Assembly (NCBI RefSeq): GCF_002234675.1
Contig: NC_019859.2
Location: 124,001 to 188,000 of the forward strand
Direction of reading: 5' to 3'
Origin: Oryzias latipes
Lineage: Eukaryota; Chordata; Actinopteri; Beloniformes; Adrianichthyidae
Length of the DNA: 64,000 nt
The notes beneath the pieces were generated by a model, which did no database searches, was not told the DNA's origin, and saw only the letters and a program-made list of their open reading frames with translations. Positions 31,903 through 44,900 of this stretch are shown piece by piece; the first letter of the stretch is position 1; every line of letters begins with the position of its first letter. A program made the position numbers and the translations under genes.

Positions 31903-31965
31903 GCGTTTACATGACGCATTTTCTTTCCGATCAGGCGTTCTGATTACTTTTGGTCATGTAAACGC
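31903..31965. repeat. 13-bp perfect inverted repeat, probable MITE end
   Basis: GCGTTTACATGAC (31903-31915) and its exact reverse complement (31953-31965) are separated by 37 bp. CGATCGG-type motifs recur to the left (31800-31890). The look is that of a small DNA-transposon remnant, but no target duplication was seen. Confidence 0.45.
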
Positions 31966-32252
31966 GGCTAATGTTGGGGGCGCCATCTTGTCTGTAACAC
32001 CCCCCCCCCCCCCCCCAGCTGGTTGCCCTGACAATGGATTCTTTTTAGTTTGAACTCGTCTGTGTCGTCTGACCCAGTTTAACCGTTTTTTTTTTTTTTT
32101 TAATAAATCCAGGGATTCTGTTTTTACCCATTTGTGCAAAAAATGTAGAAATAAAAATAGAATAAATAAAAATCTGTGCATCTGTCGATTAATTACCCCA
32201 AAACAATGAAAATGAGGCATCATCGACATGAGAAATGTTTAACCAAAACAAC

Positions 32253-32258
32253 TTTATT
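32253..32258 (-). terminator. EIF4A3 polyadenylation signal
   Basis: TTTATT on the plus strand reads AATAAA on the minus strand, 90 bp past the EIF4A3 stop codon, giving a compact 3' UTR. Confidence 0.65.
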
Positions 32259-32347
32259 TACAAAACTGTCACCGCACAGGTAAGGTTACTGGTAGCTACA
32301 GAAAAAGGTAAAAATGGAGAAAAGGGGTGGGGCCACCGAGTCATCCA

Positions 32348-35300
32348 TCAGATCAAATCAGCCACTGCAGAGACAAGAACAAATCGTAAATCAATCACGT
32401 GACTTCAACAGATGAAAGCAGTTGGCAGGAATTTTCCTCCCCCGGTGAAGGAGACCAGAGTACAACGAACTACGACCCCCCAAGAATTCACGATAACCGT
32501 CTGGAGACGATTTTACACCACAGACACCGGTGGAGAAACGGAACAACCGAAATTTAAACGGTGAGCTTTACAGTCTGAAGGTCAACCAAGATAGAAAAAC
32601 CCCGCCCCTAAACTCTTGAAGGGCGGAGTCAGTCTGAGTGCAGTGTATCATGGGAAACAAAAGACTTACCGTTCATGGGCATCTCGTCAATCTGGGTGGA
32701 GTAGTACTGCTCGATGTCTCGCAGGATCCTGATGTCATCGTTCTTCACAAAGTTGATGGCCACACCTTTTCTGCCATACCGGCCAGAGCGACCAATCCTG
32801 GAGGACGATTCAACAAACATACAAAACTGTTTGGATCCCTGGTGTAGAATGGGAACCCTGTCCCAGGTGTGGCGTGTGTACCTGTGGATGTAGAGCTCTC
32901 TGTTGTTGGGCAGGTCGTAGTTGATGATCAGCGACACCTGTGGGACGTCCAAACCTCGAGCCCAGACATCGGTGGAGATCAGGACGCGACTAAAACACGG
33001 ACAGAAAGCGGTTTCAGTGGGCGGGTACTAGTGCGATGGTTTTAACCAGGCATTCACTGATCAACTTGAAGAACCCCAAAGACTGTTTATTATTCTAGTT
33101 CTAGTTTAGGGTGGGGGTTAGTAACTTGGGGAGGGTGGGGGTAGCTTGAGCCCCCTTCTGGACTTACCTGGCTCCAGATCGGAACTCCTTCATGATGGAC
33201 TCTCGTTCCTTCTGCGGCATGTCTCCGTGCATCGACGACACCGTGAAGTTGGCCTCTCTCATCTTCTCTGTCAGCCAGTCCACCTGCAACAACGCGCTTG
33301 AATCCGTTACCCACAAAGCATTGCTGCTTCCGCAGGACCAGTGTTTTCACTCACCGATGGAAGTCTGGTAGTTTACAAACCCTGATCATTGTGTTTGTTT
33401 TTCCAACATAAAGACAAGACTCTGTTCAGAACGACTGGAGGACATTTACAGGGACTGAGCTCATGTGGACGATAACCAAACCCTGAGCCCGGTCCCCTTT
33501 ATGGACATTTGCTTCATGAGACAAACGCTCGCCCAGACGCTTGGATGTTGACCTCTGCTGGTCTTTCCTGGACTCGGGTTTCAGTGTAAAGCCGATGTGT
33601 GTGCACCAACCTTTCTCTTGGTGTTGCAGAAGATGACCGCCTGTGTGATGGTCAGAGTGTCGTACAGGTCACACAGAGTGTCGAACTTCCACTCCTCCCT
33701 CTCCACGGCTACAAAGAACTGCTTGATGCCCTCCAAGGTCAGCTCATCACTGAGGCAGAGACAAATGCCGGTCACTCACTGCTGCTGGAAGCCCACCGCT
33801 TCAGAGCTCATCGGCGGACTCACCGTTTGACCAGAATGCGGATGGGGTCGGTCATGAACTTGTTGGTCATCTCCAGGATCTCGTGTGGCAGCGTGGCGCT
33901 GATCAGGACCACTTGCGTGGCTGGAGGCAGGTAGCGGTACACATCATAGATCTGCTCCTTAAATCCTGCCAAAGACAAAGCAGCGGCTGTGACTACCCAG
34001 ATGGTCACATGACTGACGCCATCGTGTCCTTACGCCACAAACAGGAAGTGATTTAGGTGACCAATAACCAAACTCTGTCCAATCATGAGCCTATTATTGA
34101 AGATTAGACCAGGAAGAAGCAGAAATGATGGAAACAAGGAAGCAGAAGGAAAAAACACATTGGTTTGTTTCTGCTGTCAGAGACTGAAAATGAAGTCTCA
34201 GAGATGTCAGGTGCTCCAAACCGGAGAAAGGCTGCTCCTGATTTTTGGTCCCTGAGACCCAGAAGCATCTCCGTCTCTGAGGCCGGCCCCAAACCTCTCA
34301 GAGAGCTCGTAGTTTAGGACGGTCTGCCAGAACTTCAGCCATGACGGCGGCTTTGACTGACCAGGGTCATTCAGGAAGTGCAGTCACGCCGGAACTCAAC
34401 TACAGCATTCCCATCGCGGGAGTTGCCTTCTAAAATAACCGGCCACAGGTGAAATCCACAAGCTAGCTGTCAACATTTCCAGACTTTTCTCTTAAAGTTC
34501 AAGCCTTCGTAGAAAAATCCGTCCAGGATTCTAGAATGAAAAAGATCTGATGGCGACGAAGAGCAAAAACACCAACAGCCAAGCAAAGATGTGTGGTGGT
34601 GAGATGAAGACCTCCCCATGCGCTACAGAGACCACCACCCCCACCCCCCAAAAGCTCTGCTCCCCCACGAATCTGGAATGTTAAAGCAGAAATCTGAAAC
34701 CATTCTCTGCAGTGACACTAGCAACACTACAGACATGAATTTAAAGTTCTGACCCTGCTAGCGGTTCTGCTGAAGATTCTGCTGAAGGTTCTTCCTAACC
34801 TTCACTTAGAACATCTCCATGTCACCGTTAAAATTCACTGAAGTGTTGCTTTAAACGTCCTAAACAGGAAGTGGTGACATCGCGGCCCGATGGCGTCAAA
34901 TGGACTTTTCAAATCTGACACATTAAGCCGAAAACACGACCACTGAAAGGAAAGGTGACCTTCAAGTGTGTCTGGAACAGGTGGTTCCAACCTGGAAGGA
35001 CCAACCCTTCCTGCTCCTTCAACACATTTCAGACGTAACCAAAGGTGCCAGAGTTATTCTGATGACCAGCAGGTGAGCTTTCAGCTCAGACAGAGCTGCT
35101 TTGCAGGTACAGAAGACGCTGAACAGCAGAGGACCTCACCTTTGTTCAGCATCTCATCAGCTTCATCCAACACCAGCATCTTGATAGCTCTGGTCCTGAG
35201 ACTGCGGCGCCGAATCATGTCTGTAAAGAGACGCCGTCAGCATTCCCGTTTGTGCCACTTTTGCCATAAAACCCATTGAACCCACCAAAAACCCGTCCAG

Positions 35301-36887
35301 GGGTGCCAGCTACCACGTGCTGGCCGTAGTCCAGCTTGCGAATGTCCTCGCCCACGTTGGTTCCTCCGATGCAGGCGTGACACTGAACGTTCATGTAGTC
35401 TCCCAGAGCCAGCAGCACCTGCACACAGGACACCGTGACTGGCACCGCCGCCTCTACCTTACAAGCCTTTGGCTGAACATGGCGGTGGAGGCGGGGCTAC
35501 CTTCTGAATCTGTCCGGCCAGCTCTCTGGTTGGAGCAAGAATTAGAGCCTGGGTCTCCCTGACCTGCAGAAGGAACAGCATCACCACCGAGCTGCAAACG
35601 GGTTCTGGCCCGTCTGTCACGGGACACAAGAACAGCAAGAACTCACCTGGATGTCCAGACACTGCAGGACGGAAATACAGAAAGTGGCCGTCTTTCCTGT
35701 TCCAGACTGGGACCTGAATGCAGCACAGATCACACGTTACAGCATGGAGGACCAGAGCACCTGCATGTTTTCCAGCCCAGACTTACTGAGCGATGACATC
35801 TCTGCCTTTGATGATCTGCTTGATGGCTCTCTGCTGAATGGCTGAAGGCTTCTCGAAACCTGTAACAGAACCAGAACCTGGTCAGGTGCTGTCCATCTTC
35901 ATTTCCACATAGAGAAACCTCATCTGAGAAGTTCCCATGCTGCTCAAACTGAGGGGGACCAAAGTGGGAAGTTCTGGTGATGCTGACCAGAAAGAAAAGT
36001 TTTAGTCCCACAGAAAGGATTTCTATGGAGAAACTGGGTTTTAGGGGTAAAGAAGGATCCTCTCAAGCACAATAGTCCAGGAAAATGTAGAGAATTCATC
36101 TTTATCAGTGCAACACTTCAATATTACTGTAGATACAAATCTGATCGATTCTGTCTATTGGGATTTCTCCCGTCCTTTTGGGTCCAGATAATATGTTCAT
36201 AAAATGTTCTGCCGTCTGGAGAAGACAGAACACATGAACAGAAACAAAATTAAAATACACATTAAGACAGAAGTGTTGACATATATTTATTAATAGTTCT
36301 GGGGGAAATTAGTAAAATATTCGCTACATATACGAAGCCATATAGGATGGGAACCGTCTAACTCCTGGATCATGACTGTTACGAGCAACAATACCAACAA
36401 AGATCGTGTCCAGGCATTACTGAACGAAACCCGCAAATTTTAGTATCTGGTTTTCGTTTAGTAAATAATCAACACGAATTTAAACTAATTTCATGTCAGC
36501 GCGGCCGCACGCGGCCTTAGCATGCTAGCATGAAGGCTAAAAAGATGAAGTTTTTCTTCCCGCCAACGACAAAATGATCAGGTCACACCAATCTACCCGC
36601 TTTAATGTAAGTTATTACGGGATGTAGTCTGATACCAACTACGTTTTCATTCCTTTTTTAAGGTGAACTGAACCACACAGCGGATTTAGGCTTAGCATCT
36701 GGAGGCGGAGGCCTCTCGAATCCACCGGCCTACCGTAGGCGTAGATTCCCCGGAGCAGGTCCTCACGGAGCCCCATGGTGTCGAAGGTAGGGGTGACATC
36801 CACCTCTTCACTGGTTTCAAACTCCACCTTGGTCATGTCCTCCTCCTTCAGGAGTCTTCTCCTGCCCGGTGTCCCAGCAGCGGCCAT
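32348..36887 (-). CDS. eif4a3: EIF4A3, complete, 12 exons, 406 residues
   Basis: DEAD-box ATPase that anchors the exon junction complex on spliced mRNA in the nucleus. Coding exons: 36734-36887, 35787-35859, 35647-35713, 35501-35563, 35286-35418, 35140-35220, 33824-33965, 33611-33749, 33168-33283, 32882-32989, 32670-32797, 32348-32364. All boundaries are GT/AG, phases match, and the summed length is 407 codons including the stop. Helicase motifs appear in order: FEKPSAIQQ (Q motif, from residue 53), GTGKT (80-84), PTREL (109-113), TPGR (158-161), DEAD (182-185), SAT (213-215), HGDM (from 303), RGLD (334-337), HRIGRSGR (358-365), and the C-terminus MPMNVADLI. The N-terminus [19 protein letters not shown] matches the vertebrate form, with only the first ten residues variable. 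Human EIF4A3 is 411 residues. Nothing suggests inactivation. Confidence 0.98.
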
Positions 36888-36968
36888 GACGGTCGTGTCT
36901 GTCTTCAAAACGAATCGGTAGTCTCCGCAAAAGGGGGGTAACCGCTTTGCTAGCTACTAACAGCGCTC

Positions 36969-36991
36969 CACGTGTCGCTCTGCTTACGTCA
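36969..36991. promoter_or_regulatory. E-box and CRE-like site upstream of EIF4A3
   Basis: CACGTG (36969-36974) and TTACGTCA (36984-36991; TGACGTAA on the gene strand) lie 82-104 bp upstream of the start codon. Both match known bZIP/bHLH consensus sites; function is inferred. Confidence 0.4.
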
Positions 36992-37108
36992 TCAGCAGGC
37001 GACCAGGTTTATCAGGCGGAAGAGCAATTGTTTTTCGTTTGGAAAAAACATTTGAGGTTTACAATATTGTGGCAGCTGTATAAAGTGTCAAACCACAATT
37101 AAAACAGA

Positions 37109-38476
37109 TGTAACCAACTTCCTGGATCTTTTATTTTGGGAGAGGTGTGTCCCTCCCGGGTTACCCTAATTGACCAGCTGGCCAAGATGTTGTTGTCCCA
37201 TGGGGGGGGAATGGGATGACCATTTGAAATCTGTTGCTTTTGCTTACAACATCTCCAAGCACACCAGCACACGGTTTACTCCCTTTTATCTTATGCACGG
37301 GCGCGAAGCCCGGACCCCGGCAGAGGTTCTCATTCCTAGTGGGGTTGGTGGCATTGGCAGTGCAGCCACGCTGCCTTTATACGCGTCGTCTCTTGTGGAG
37401 CGGCTGGAGATTGCTTTCAGTGCAGCGAGGGTTAATGCAGCAGAGGCGCAGGAGAAACAGAAACTGTACCATGATGAGAACTCTCACCACAAGGGCTTTA
37501 CAGAGGGTGCTCTGGTCTGGCTTAATAACCCAACAGAGGGCCGCACAAAACTAGCACCGCACTGGAAAGGTCCCTATCGTGTGGATCGGGTTCTGGCTTC
37601 AGGTGCAGAGGCCGCTTTGACATATCGCATTGTCAACCCCCTGGATATGTCTGAGCGGGCCCAGGTTGTTCATCATGACAGGTTAAAACGTTACACTCTT
37701 CCCCTGCCTGCTGGTTCCCCAAACGACAGTATGTCCACCCCGCCATCATCCTCTCCTTCGGCGGGTACTTCATTGGACCCCCCAGATAATGGTGATCCAC
37801 CCCAACAGGGTCAGAGGGACGCGTTTGGGACAGCCCCTGCACACTCCCGCAGTGGCAGAATGGTGCGTGCTCCAACACGTTATCAGGACTTTATTAGGAT
37901 GTAACAATACAGAGTTATGTCACAGTGAAATTTTTGTTGGTGTTGTGAGGAGACTGTCATATGTTGTTGTGTTTTCCTTCCTTGAAAGATTCTGTTGAAT
38001 AATATGCTGTTGGTTGGCAGGCAATGTTGTATTATTATTCAGATTTTTTTTTTTCCTCTCCCTCCTGTGGTGGGAAATTTGCCGGTGGGTTCTGTAAACT
38101 CATGTTGTTCCTGTTTGGTTGACTTTTGTTGACGCCATATTGGGTCTCGAATGTTTATTTCTTAATTCATTTATTTTATTTATTTTTTTGCACTCCCCGG
38201 CCTGTTGCATTTCCTGTAGAAATTGTAGAAATGAGGACATTTCTTTTGAAAGGGTGGACGTATGTAACCAACTTCCTGGATCTTTTATTTTGGGAGAGGT
38301 GTGTCCCTCCCGGGTTACCCTAGAGACCAGGGGGCGTGGCAAGTTAAATTTGGGAGAGTAGAAGAAGAAGAATAAAGAATTGGTGAGCGGATCCACTAAA
38401 TGGCGGACCTGTTGTCCCGTGTCGTTTATGACCACAGAGTGAATGATTATTGAACCTCCCCCATCGCTCGGTTACA
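37109..38476 (+). mobile_element. Internally deleted Ty3/gypsy LTR retrotransposon
   Basis: The 3' LTR is 38263-38476 (214 bp, TGTAACC to GGTTACA). Its first 60 bp recur at 37109-37168, where the left LTR breaks directly into integrase sequence. Both outer ends carry the same 4-bp flank CAGA (37105-37108, 38477-38480). Most of the 5' LTR, gag, protease, RT and RNase H are therefore missing while the outer ends remain. It sits about 220 bp upstream of the EIF4A3 start and is oriented away from that gene. Confidence 0.9.
37170..37904 (+). pseudogene. Gypsy integrase C-terminal part
   Basis: A 244-residue open frame. It begins in the late catalytic core (WDDHLKSVAFAYNISKH, then TRFTPFYLMHGREARTP) and runs through a GPY/F-type module (KLAPHWKGPYRVDRVL, HHDRLKRYTLP) to a Pro/Ser-rich tail ending RAPTRYQDFIRM. 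The first part of the catalytic triad region is deleted, so it cannot be a working integrase. The frame is otherwise uninterrupted, which suggests a fairly recent deletion. Confidence 0.88.
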
Positions 38477-38484
38477 CAGATATA

Positions 38485-39415
38485 GAAAAAAGTTAACAAC
38501 GTTAATAAAGTTAAGTAAAAACAAATACAAAAAACAATAAAGAAATAAAATACAAACTTAAATAAGACGGATTAAAATAAAATAAAGGGGATATCCACGG
38601 GCATTGCAATGATCATGAATTTAGGGATTATCAAAAAGCTGTAAATTATGAAATCATGATACTTAGGAGTTCCATAGCAAGTTTATTTTCCATGATGATG
38701 TTTACAGAAGAAAAAGATCAGAGTTCTTCATGAAATGTAAAAAAGTATGGATTGATGTTAAGGAATCGATATTTGTGTATAGAATCTACCCAAAATAATT
38801 ACAACATTTAAAATGATTGGTTTTTTAAATAAACCCCAAAATGATATCCTTAATAGAAAAGTCTGCTAAACATGTAATTTTAGGGAAGAGCCAATAATGT
38901 ATATTGTCCCAAAAGCCATGAGAGTAAAAACATTCAAAGAAAAGATTCTCAGTTGTTTCAATATCTTCATAACAAAAAGAACAGTTTTCAGGAATTCCAA
39001 ACCGTTTTCTTAGTAATTCCTTGGAATTGGTTTAAAGTGGACTTCCTTGGCTTTAGGAGGAATGGGAAGTTGTAAATATTTAGTTTGTTTTTGTTTCTTT
39101 CCTAAATAATTAAAATATTGGGTTATAAAGTTTGTATTTGAGATGCAGGGAAAGGTCATGTCATGAAAATATTCTTGAATTTGGAAGTGAAATTGTAAAG
39201 AGTCAACAAAAAACAAAACAAAAAAGGCCTTTAGGATGTTGAAGCGTTTTATTACAAAGTCATGTAGACACTTATCTTCAGAAGAGGAACACCTCGTCTT
39301 CATCACTTCCTGTTTAGCAGCAGTCCAAAAAGTCAGCCATGCAGAAATAAGGACACACATTTGGGGGGCAGTAAGGGAAAGTTGGGGGCTAAACAGAAAT
39401 TCTGCAAAGAAACCC
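38485..39415 (-). mobile_element. L1/Tx1-like LINE C-terminal fragment
   Basis: Minus-strand frames read the C-terminal part of an L1/Tx1-type ORF2: KPIPRNY, then a Cys-containing block (FCYEDIETTENLFF) followed by a WDNIHYW-like segment, in drifting frames. Both ends are approximate. Confidence 0.5.
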
Positions 39416-39582
39416 TAAGAAAAGACAAATGTTTAGAAAAATGCAGTGGGGAAGATGGGAAAAGTCATTTTCTAAACTTCAGACGTTAGAGATGACTTTA
39501 AGGTTAGATTTACTGCTGGTGCCTTCTCACTGGAGCTAATAACTGCTAAATGTACTCAGCTAGTACTTTCCTACCTTAAGGC

Positions 39583-39812
39583 CTACAGTGCTTTACATTC
39601 ACACACTGATGGAGGACCAGGAGCAAGTGGGGTTCAGTGTCTGTTTGTTCCCATGTGTCGAAGGGCCCTTGGGCAAGACGCTGACGCCCACATTGCTCCT
39701 GGCGGTTAGAGGTTGGCGCCGGTGTTCGGCATCAGTGTGTGAATGGGACTGTAGAGCGCTGTGGGCCTTCTAAGAAGGTAGAGAAGCGCTACAGAGGTTT
39801 ACGCCATTTTAG
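39583..39812 (+). mobile_element. Degenerate tRNA-derived SINE fragment
   Basis: Matches the body and 3' end of the 16671-16953 family (CTTGGGCAAGACGCTGACGC, GAGGTTGGCGCCGGTGTTCG, TTTACGCCATTT). The tRNA-like head is missing. Confidence 0.75.
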
Positions 39813-40333
39813 TTGATTTCTAACATAAAACAGAAATAACAAAACTAAGAGCCCAAAAAAAGAGTGTGAAGAAGAAAATGAATGGATTCCCACCCCTCAA
39901 TCTTGCCATGGTATGCCCCCGTCATTAAAACAGTGGGGTCATTTTGGGACTCTGACCCCTAGCTGTGGTCCAGTGTCTCTCCGGAGCTACTGCTGGTATC
40001 AGGATGTAAAGTTCCCTCGTTCAGAAGCTCCACCATTACCCCCCCTGGAGGGATGTTTGACTCCGTTTTCATCCCAAAGTGTGAACAAAAGGCACTCTTA
40101 TGCCCCCCCCCAACATGACTGCCTCCAGCACTGTAAGGGTGCCGTAGCCCCGCCCCTCCAATCAGCCACAGTCATTGGTCTTCCACCGTGTCTTTTCACA
40201 TCTGTAGACGGAGGGATCTGTGCAGCAGCGGCTGACCGGAGGTTTGAACGTTCATCCTGGATCTTCATGTTAATCCAAGAAGCTCTAGAAAAAAACCTCA
40301 TCTTCAACCTAAAGAACCAGGATGAACGTTTTA

Positions 40334-40734
40334 AGGCCCGTTCACACCGGGACGAATTTCGTGTGCGATATTCGCCGACGTTTAACGCCTCGTGACTAAA
40401 CAAAGGGCACCAATGTGAGTGTGCACACCGACAGTTGGAGCTACTGGTGCTTGAAATATTCATGTTTTCTTTGTATGATTCTGACAAGCGTGTAAATACT
40501 TGCTCTCTTCTTCTGAGTGAAAAGCGACTTTAAGAAGCATAAAGTTGCGCAGCGCCACCTTGTGTACAGGAGTATTTCTGTTTACATTAAGCGCCATCTA
40601 ATGTCAGGGAATGAAATTGCATGTTCGCCCGGCTCATCGTCAGCAAAAATCTCCTGGGTGTGAACACAAAAAACGTGGCGAAAAACGCTGGCGAATAACG
40701 CCTGACGAATATTCGTCCCGGTGTGTACGGGCCT
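40334..40734. mobile_element. PIF/Harbinger-type MITE, 401 bp, TTA target duplication
   Basis: Inverted ends AGGCCCGTTCACACCGGGAC and GTCCCGGTGTGTACGGGCCT. Flanked by TTA on each side (40331-40333, 40735-40737), as expected for PIF/Harbinger. The interior is a deleted version of the 692-bp relative at 48196-48887, lacking about 300 bp after the GTGCACACCGAC segment. Confidence 0.88.
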
Positions 40735-40737
40735 TTA

Positions 40738-41905
40738 GACGCGATTGTGCTGTGGAACCATCCTGCATGAATCTCCACAGCCGTCTCTAGAACGTTTTAC
40801 AAACACCAAAGACCCGCCCATCATCTGCCAATCAAATCATGTGCCTCGTAACGGCATCCTGTCTGCATCATATTGTAAGAGCTTCTGTTCTGTCGCCACA
40901 CATAGCAGGAACCTTTAGAGTACTAGTAGCTCCTCTAGAGGGAAAGAAACGCGTTTACAGACCCAGTCCAAGAAAAATGGGGTTTCTGGTGGTTTCAACA
41001 TCTTCTAGCACTCTTCTGATGGTGGAGGACTTCTAAAGACAACTGGAAAGGCTTTAAAGGCCTTCTCAGGTAAATGCTTCCAGGATGTGATGTCACGGTC
41101 ACCTGTAGGTCACGGTCCCAACCTTCGTCCTCGTTGACCACGTCTGGATTTGGACCATCAGAGAACTCGTCTGTCCAGAGGGCCTCATTAGTCCAGTAAG
41201 TCAGGCTTCATGGAGTCAACCTCCCTGACGGAGACGTCAGCTTCACTTCAAATGTCTTCTAGAGAAACAGCTGAACATCTTTGCCAACTGAGGCTTAGCG
41301 AAGCCCCGTCTGGTTCCTTAAAACAGACACCGTGTCTGGGTCAGGAACCAGACTGGGACCCCAGAACCCACCGTCACTTCTTTCTTCCCTTTGGTTCTAA
41401 GACATGATCACCAGAATCAAGAACCTGACGGAAGGAGGTTCCAGACCCACAGCAGCAAAGGAAGGAAACCTACTGAGCTCCTGGCTGAAGGTCTGAACCC
41501 AGCAGAACTTCTAGAACCAAGCAGCCTCACAGAAACCAGACCCGCTTTATTTGATTCAAACCAAAACTCTTCATCACCACAGCAGGATGAAGGCCAATCC
41601 CAGCTTGATGAACTCTCAAATGTCCTGCTGGGCACAGCAGTCAAGGGAGCTCTGATCAGATTACAGCTAACCCGGCCCCCGAACGCACCGGAGGACCGTT
41701 TGTAAACAAGACCAGGGTCCGAAAGAACCAGAAGAAGCTGTGCAGGTCCAGCACAGAATGCAGACCCAGTCCCGTGGGCCTCATGGAGCTCCATCATCCT
41801 CTGCAGCAGAGCGGGTAGGTGACATCTACAGAACGTGTGACCTCTCGTCTATCACACACTGAAGACTTCTGCTGTGTTTCCATGATGGTCCAGAACACGT
41901 GACCT
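40738..41905 (-). other. SRF 3' flank, includes 3' UTR
   Basis: No coding sequence was recognised. It must contain the SRF 3' UTR. A minus-strand AATAAA is read at 41546-41551, 355 bp beyond the stop, and could be its polyadenylation signal, but SRF 3' UTRs are often longer. Confidence 0.35.
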
Positions 41906-44900
41906 TCAGTCGTCCCTTGGCTGGTGAGCATCCAGGCTGACGACCTGCAGCTCCGTCAGGCTGCTGCTCTGCTGGCTGATGACCATCTGAGGAAACAGAA
42001 GATGTGACTGTCCTTCATGTGAGGAACGTGTGCAGAACGGCCAGAACATGGTATCTCAGTGGAGTGCAAAGGTTTGTCCTGGAGATGAACTGCTTTCCAA
42101 TGCCCTAGTGCCAATGAGCAACCTGTCTATTCACGATGTAAGCTCCAATGAGAACTGGGCAATATGGCCAAACAATAAAATCTCAGATTTTGTTTTTCCC
42201 TCCTCCTTCATACTTTCTTTAAAGGCCTTTTAAATCTGTGGCAAAGACGGCGGGTTTGAATGAACGTCTCTGTCTGACCGAGTTGAAGGTTTTGCTGCAG
42301 TAGCCAGAGAGGGTGAGAGTAAAATCTGGGGACTTTATGATTGCCTCCATGAAATAAGACAAATATCACAAAGTTCTGGAGGTCCGAGCAGACGGGCTCC
42401 CCGGGTCTCTGTCTGGCCGCCCGGGAGCCGCCATAGTGATGACTCCATCCGCCCTGTGACAGACTGTCCAGGTGTGCCCGCCTTCACCCAACAGTAGCCT
42501 TGACGGGTCTGTAGGGCCATTTGGTCCAGATGGGTACCAGTTCACACCCTTGCTCAAATCGTGCCGCAGGTGGCGTCTGTTCCATCGAGTTAACATTGGT
42601 CAGGTAGAGAAAGGGTAGAGAACAGGTGGAGATAAGGTGGAGATCAGGTGGAGACCAGGTGGAGGAAAAGGTGAGATCAGGTAGAGGACAGGTGGAGATC
42701 AGATAGAAATCAGGTAGACGATAGGTGGAGATCAAGTAGAGAATAAGTGGAGATCAGGTGGAGAACATGTAGAGAACAGGTAGACAATAGTTGGAGATCA
42801 GAAAGAGAACAGGTAGAGATCAGGTGGAGACCAGGTGGAGACCAGGTGGCGATCAGATGGAAAACAAGGGAAGATCAGGTAGAGATCAGGAAGACAATAG
42901 GTGGAGATCAGGTAGAGATCAGGAAGACAATAGGTGGAGATCAGGTAGAGAACAGGAAGAGAACAGGTGGAGATCAGGTGGAGAACAGGTAGACAATAGG
43001 TGGAGATCAGGTGGAGAACAGGTGGAGATCAGGAAGAGAACAGTTAGAGATCAGGTGGAGAACCGGTGGATATCAGGTAGACAATAGGTGGAGATCAGAT
43101 GGAGAACATGTAGAGAACAGGTAGACAATAGGTGGAGATCAGCTACAGAAAAGGTGGAGACCAGGTGGAGATCAGGTGGAGAAAAAGGTGAGATCAGGTA
43201 GAGATCAGGTGGAGATCAGGTAGAGAACAGGTAGAGGACAGGTGGAGATCAGATAGAAATCAGGTAGACGATAGGTGGAGATCAGGTAGAGAACAGGTGG
43301 AGATCAGGTGGAGAACATGTAGAGAACAGGTAGACAATAGGTGGAGATCAGGTAGAGAACAGGTGGAGACCAGGTGGCGATCAGGTGGAGAACAAGGGAA
43401 GATCAGGTAGACAATAGGTGGAGAACAGGTGGAGATCAGGTGGAGAACAGGTAGAGATCAGGTGGAGAACAAGGGGAGATCAGGTGGAGAACAAGGGAAG
43501 ATCAGGTAGAGATCAGGTAGACAATAGGTGGAGAACAGGTGGAGTTCAGGTAGAGATCAGGTAGACAATAGGTGGAGATCAGGTAGAGAACAGGTGGAGA
43601 ACAGGTGGAGATCAGGTGGAGAACAAGGTGAGATCAGGTAGAGATCAGGTAGAGGACAGGTGGAGATCAGATGGAAATCAGGTAGACGATAGGTAGAGAT
43701 CAGGTATAACACAGGTGGAGATCAGGTGGAGAACAGGTGAGGATCAGGTGGGGAACAGGTGGAGACCAGGTGGCGATCAGGTGGAGAACAAAGGGAGATC
43801 AGGTAGAGATCAGGAAGACATAAGGTGGAGATCAGGTAGAGAACAGGTGAAAACAGGTGGAAATCAGGTGGAGAACATGTAGAAAACAGGTAGACAATAG
43901 GTGGAGATCAGGTATAGAACAGGTAGAGATCAGGTGAAGAACAGGTGGAAACCAGGTGGCGATCAGGTGGAGAACAATGGAAGATCAGGTAGAGATCAGG
44001 TAGACAATAGATGGAGAACAGGTGGAGAACTAGGAGAGATCAGGTAGACAATACGTGGAGATCAGGTGGAGAACAGGTAGAGATCAGGTAGACAATAGGT
44101 GGAGATCAGTTAGAAAAGAGGTAGAGAACAGGTGGAGAACAGGTAGACAATAGGTGGACATCAGGTAGAGAAAAGGTGAAGATCAGGTGGAGAACAGGTG
44201 GAGATCAGGTAGACAATAGGTGGAGATCAGGTAGAGAACAGGTAGAGAACAGGTGGAGATCAGGTAGACAATAGGTGGAGTTGAGGTAGAGAACAGGTAG
44301 AGAACAGGTGGAGATCAGGTGGAGAACATGTAGAGAACAGGTAGACAATAGGTGGAGATCAGCTAGAGACCAGGTGGAGATCAGGAGGAGATCAGGTGGA
44401 GAACATGTAGAGACAGGTAGACAATAGGTGGAGATCAGGTAGAGAACAGGTGGAGATCAGGTGGAGAACCGGTGGATATCAGGTAGACAATAGGTGGAGA
44501 TCAGGTAGGGAACAGGTATAGAACAGGTGAAGATCAAGTAGACAATAGGTGGAGATCAGTTAGAAAAGAGGTAGAGATCAGGTGGAGATCAGGTAGACAA
44601 TAGGTGGAGTTGAGGTAGAGAACAGGTAGAGAACAGGTGGAGATCAGGTGGAGAACATGTAGAGAACAGGTAGACAATAGGTGGAGATCAGCTAGAGACC
44701 AGGTGGAGATCAGGAGGAGATCAGGTGGAGAACATGTAGAGAACAGGTAGACAATAGGTGGAGATCAGGTGGAGACCAGGTGGAGATCAGGTGGAGAACA
44801 AGGTTAGATCAGGTAGAGATCAGGTGGAGATCAGGTAGAGATCAGGTAGAGAACAGGTGGAGATCAGGTGGAGATCAGGTGGAGATCAGGTGGACACCAG

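Larger units (their letters stand above)
30711..32252. other. Convergent intergenic region between SOUL and EIF4A3
   Basis: Contains the SOUL 3' UTR. No coding region was recognised. It includes two poly-C tracts (31551-31575 and about 32000-32016), a poly-T/A tract near 32084-32102, and a small inverted-repeat element near 31903-31965. Confidence 0.45.
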
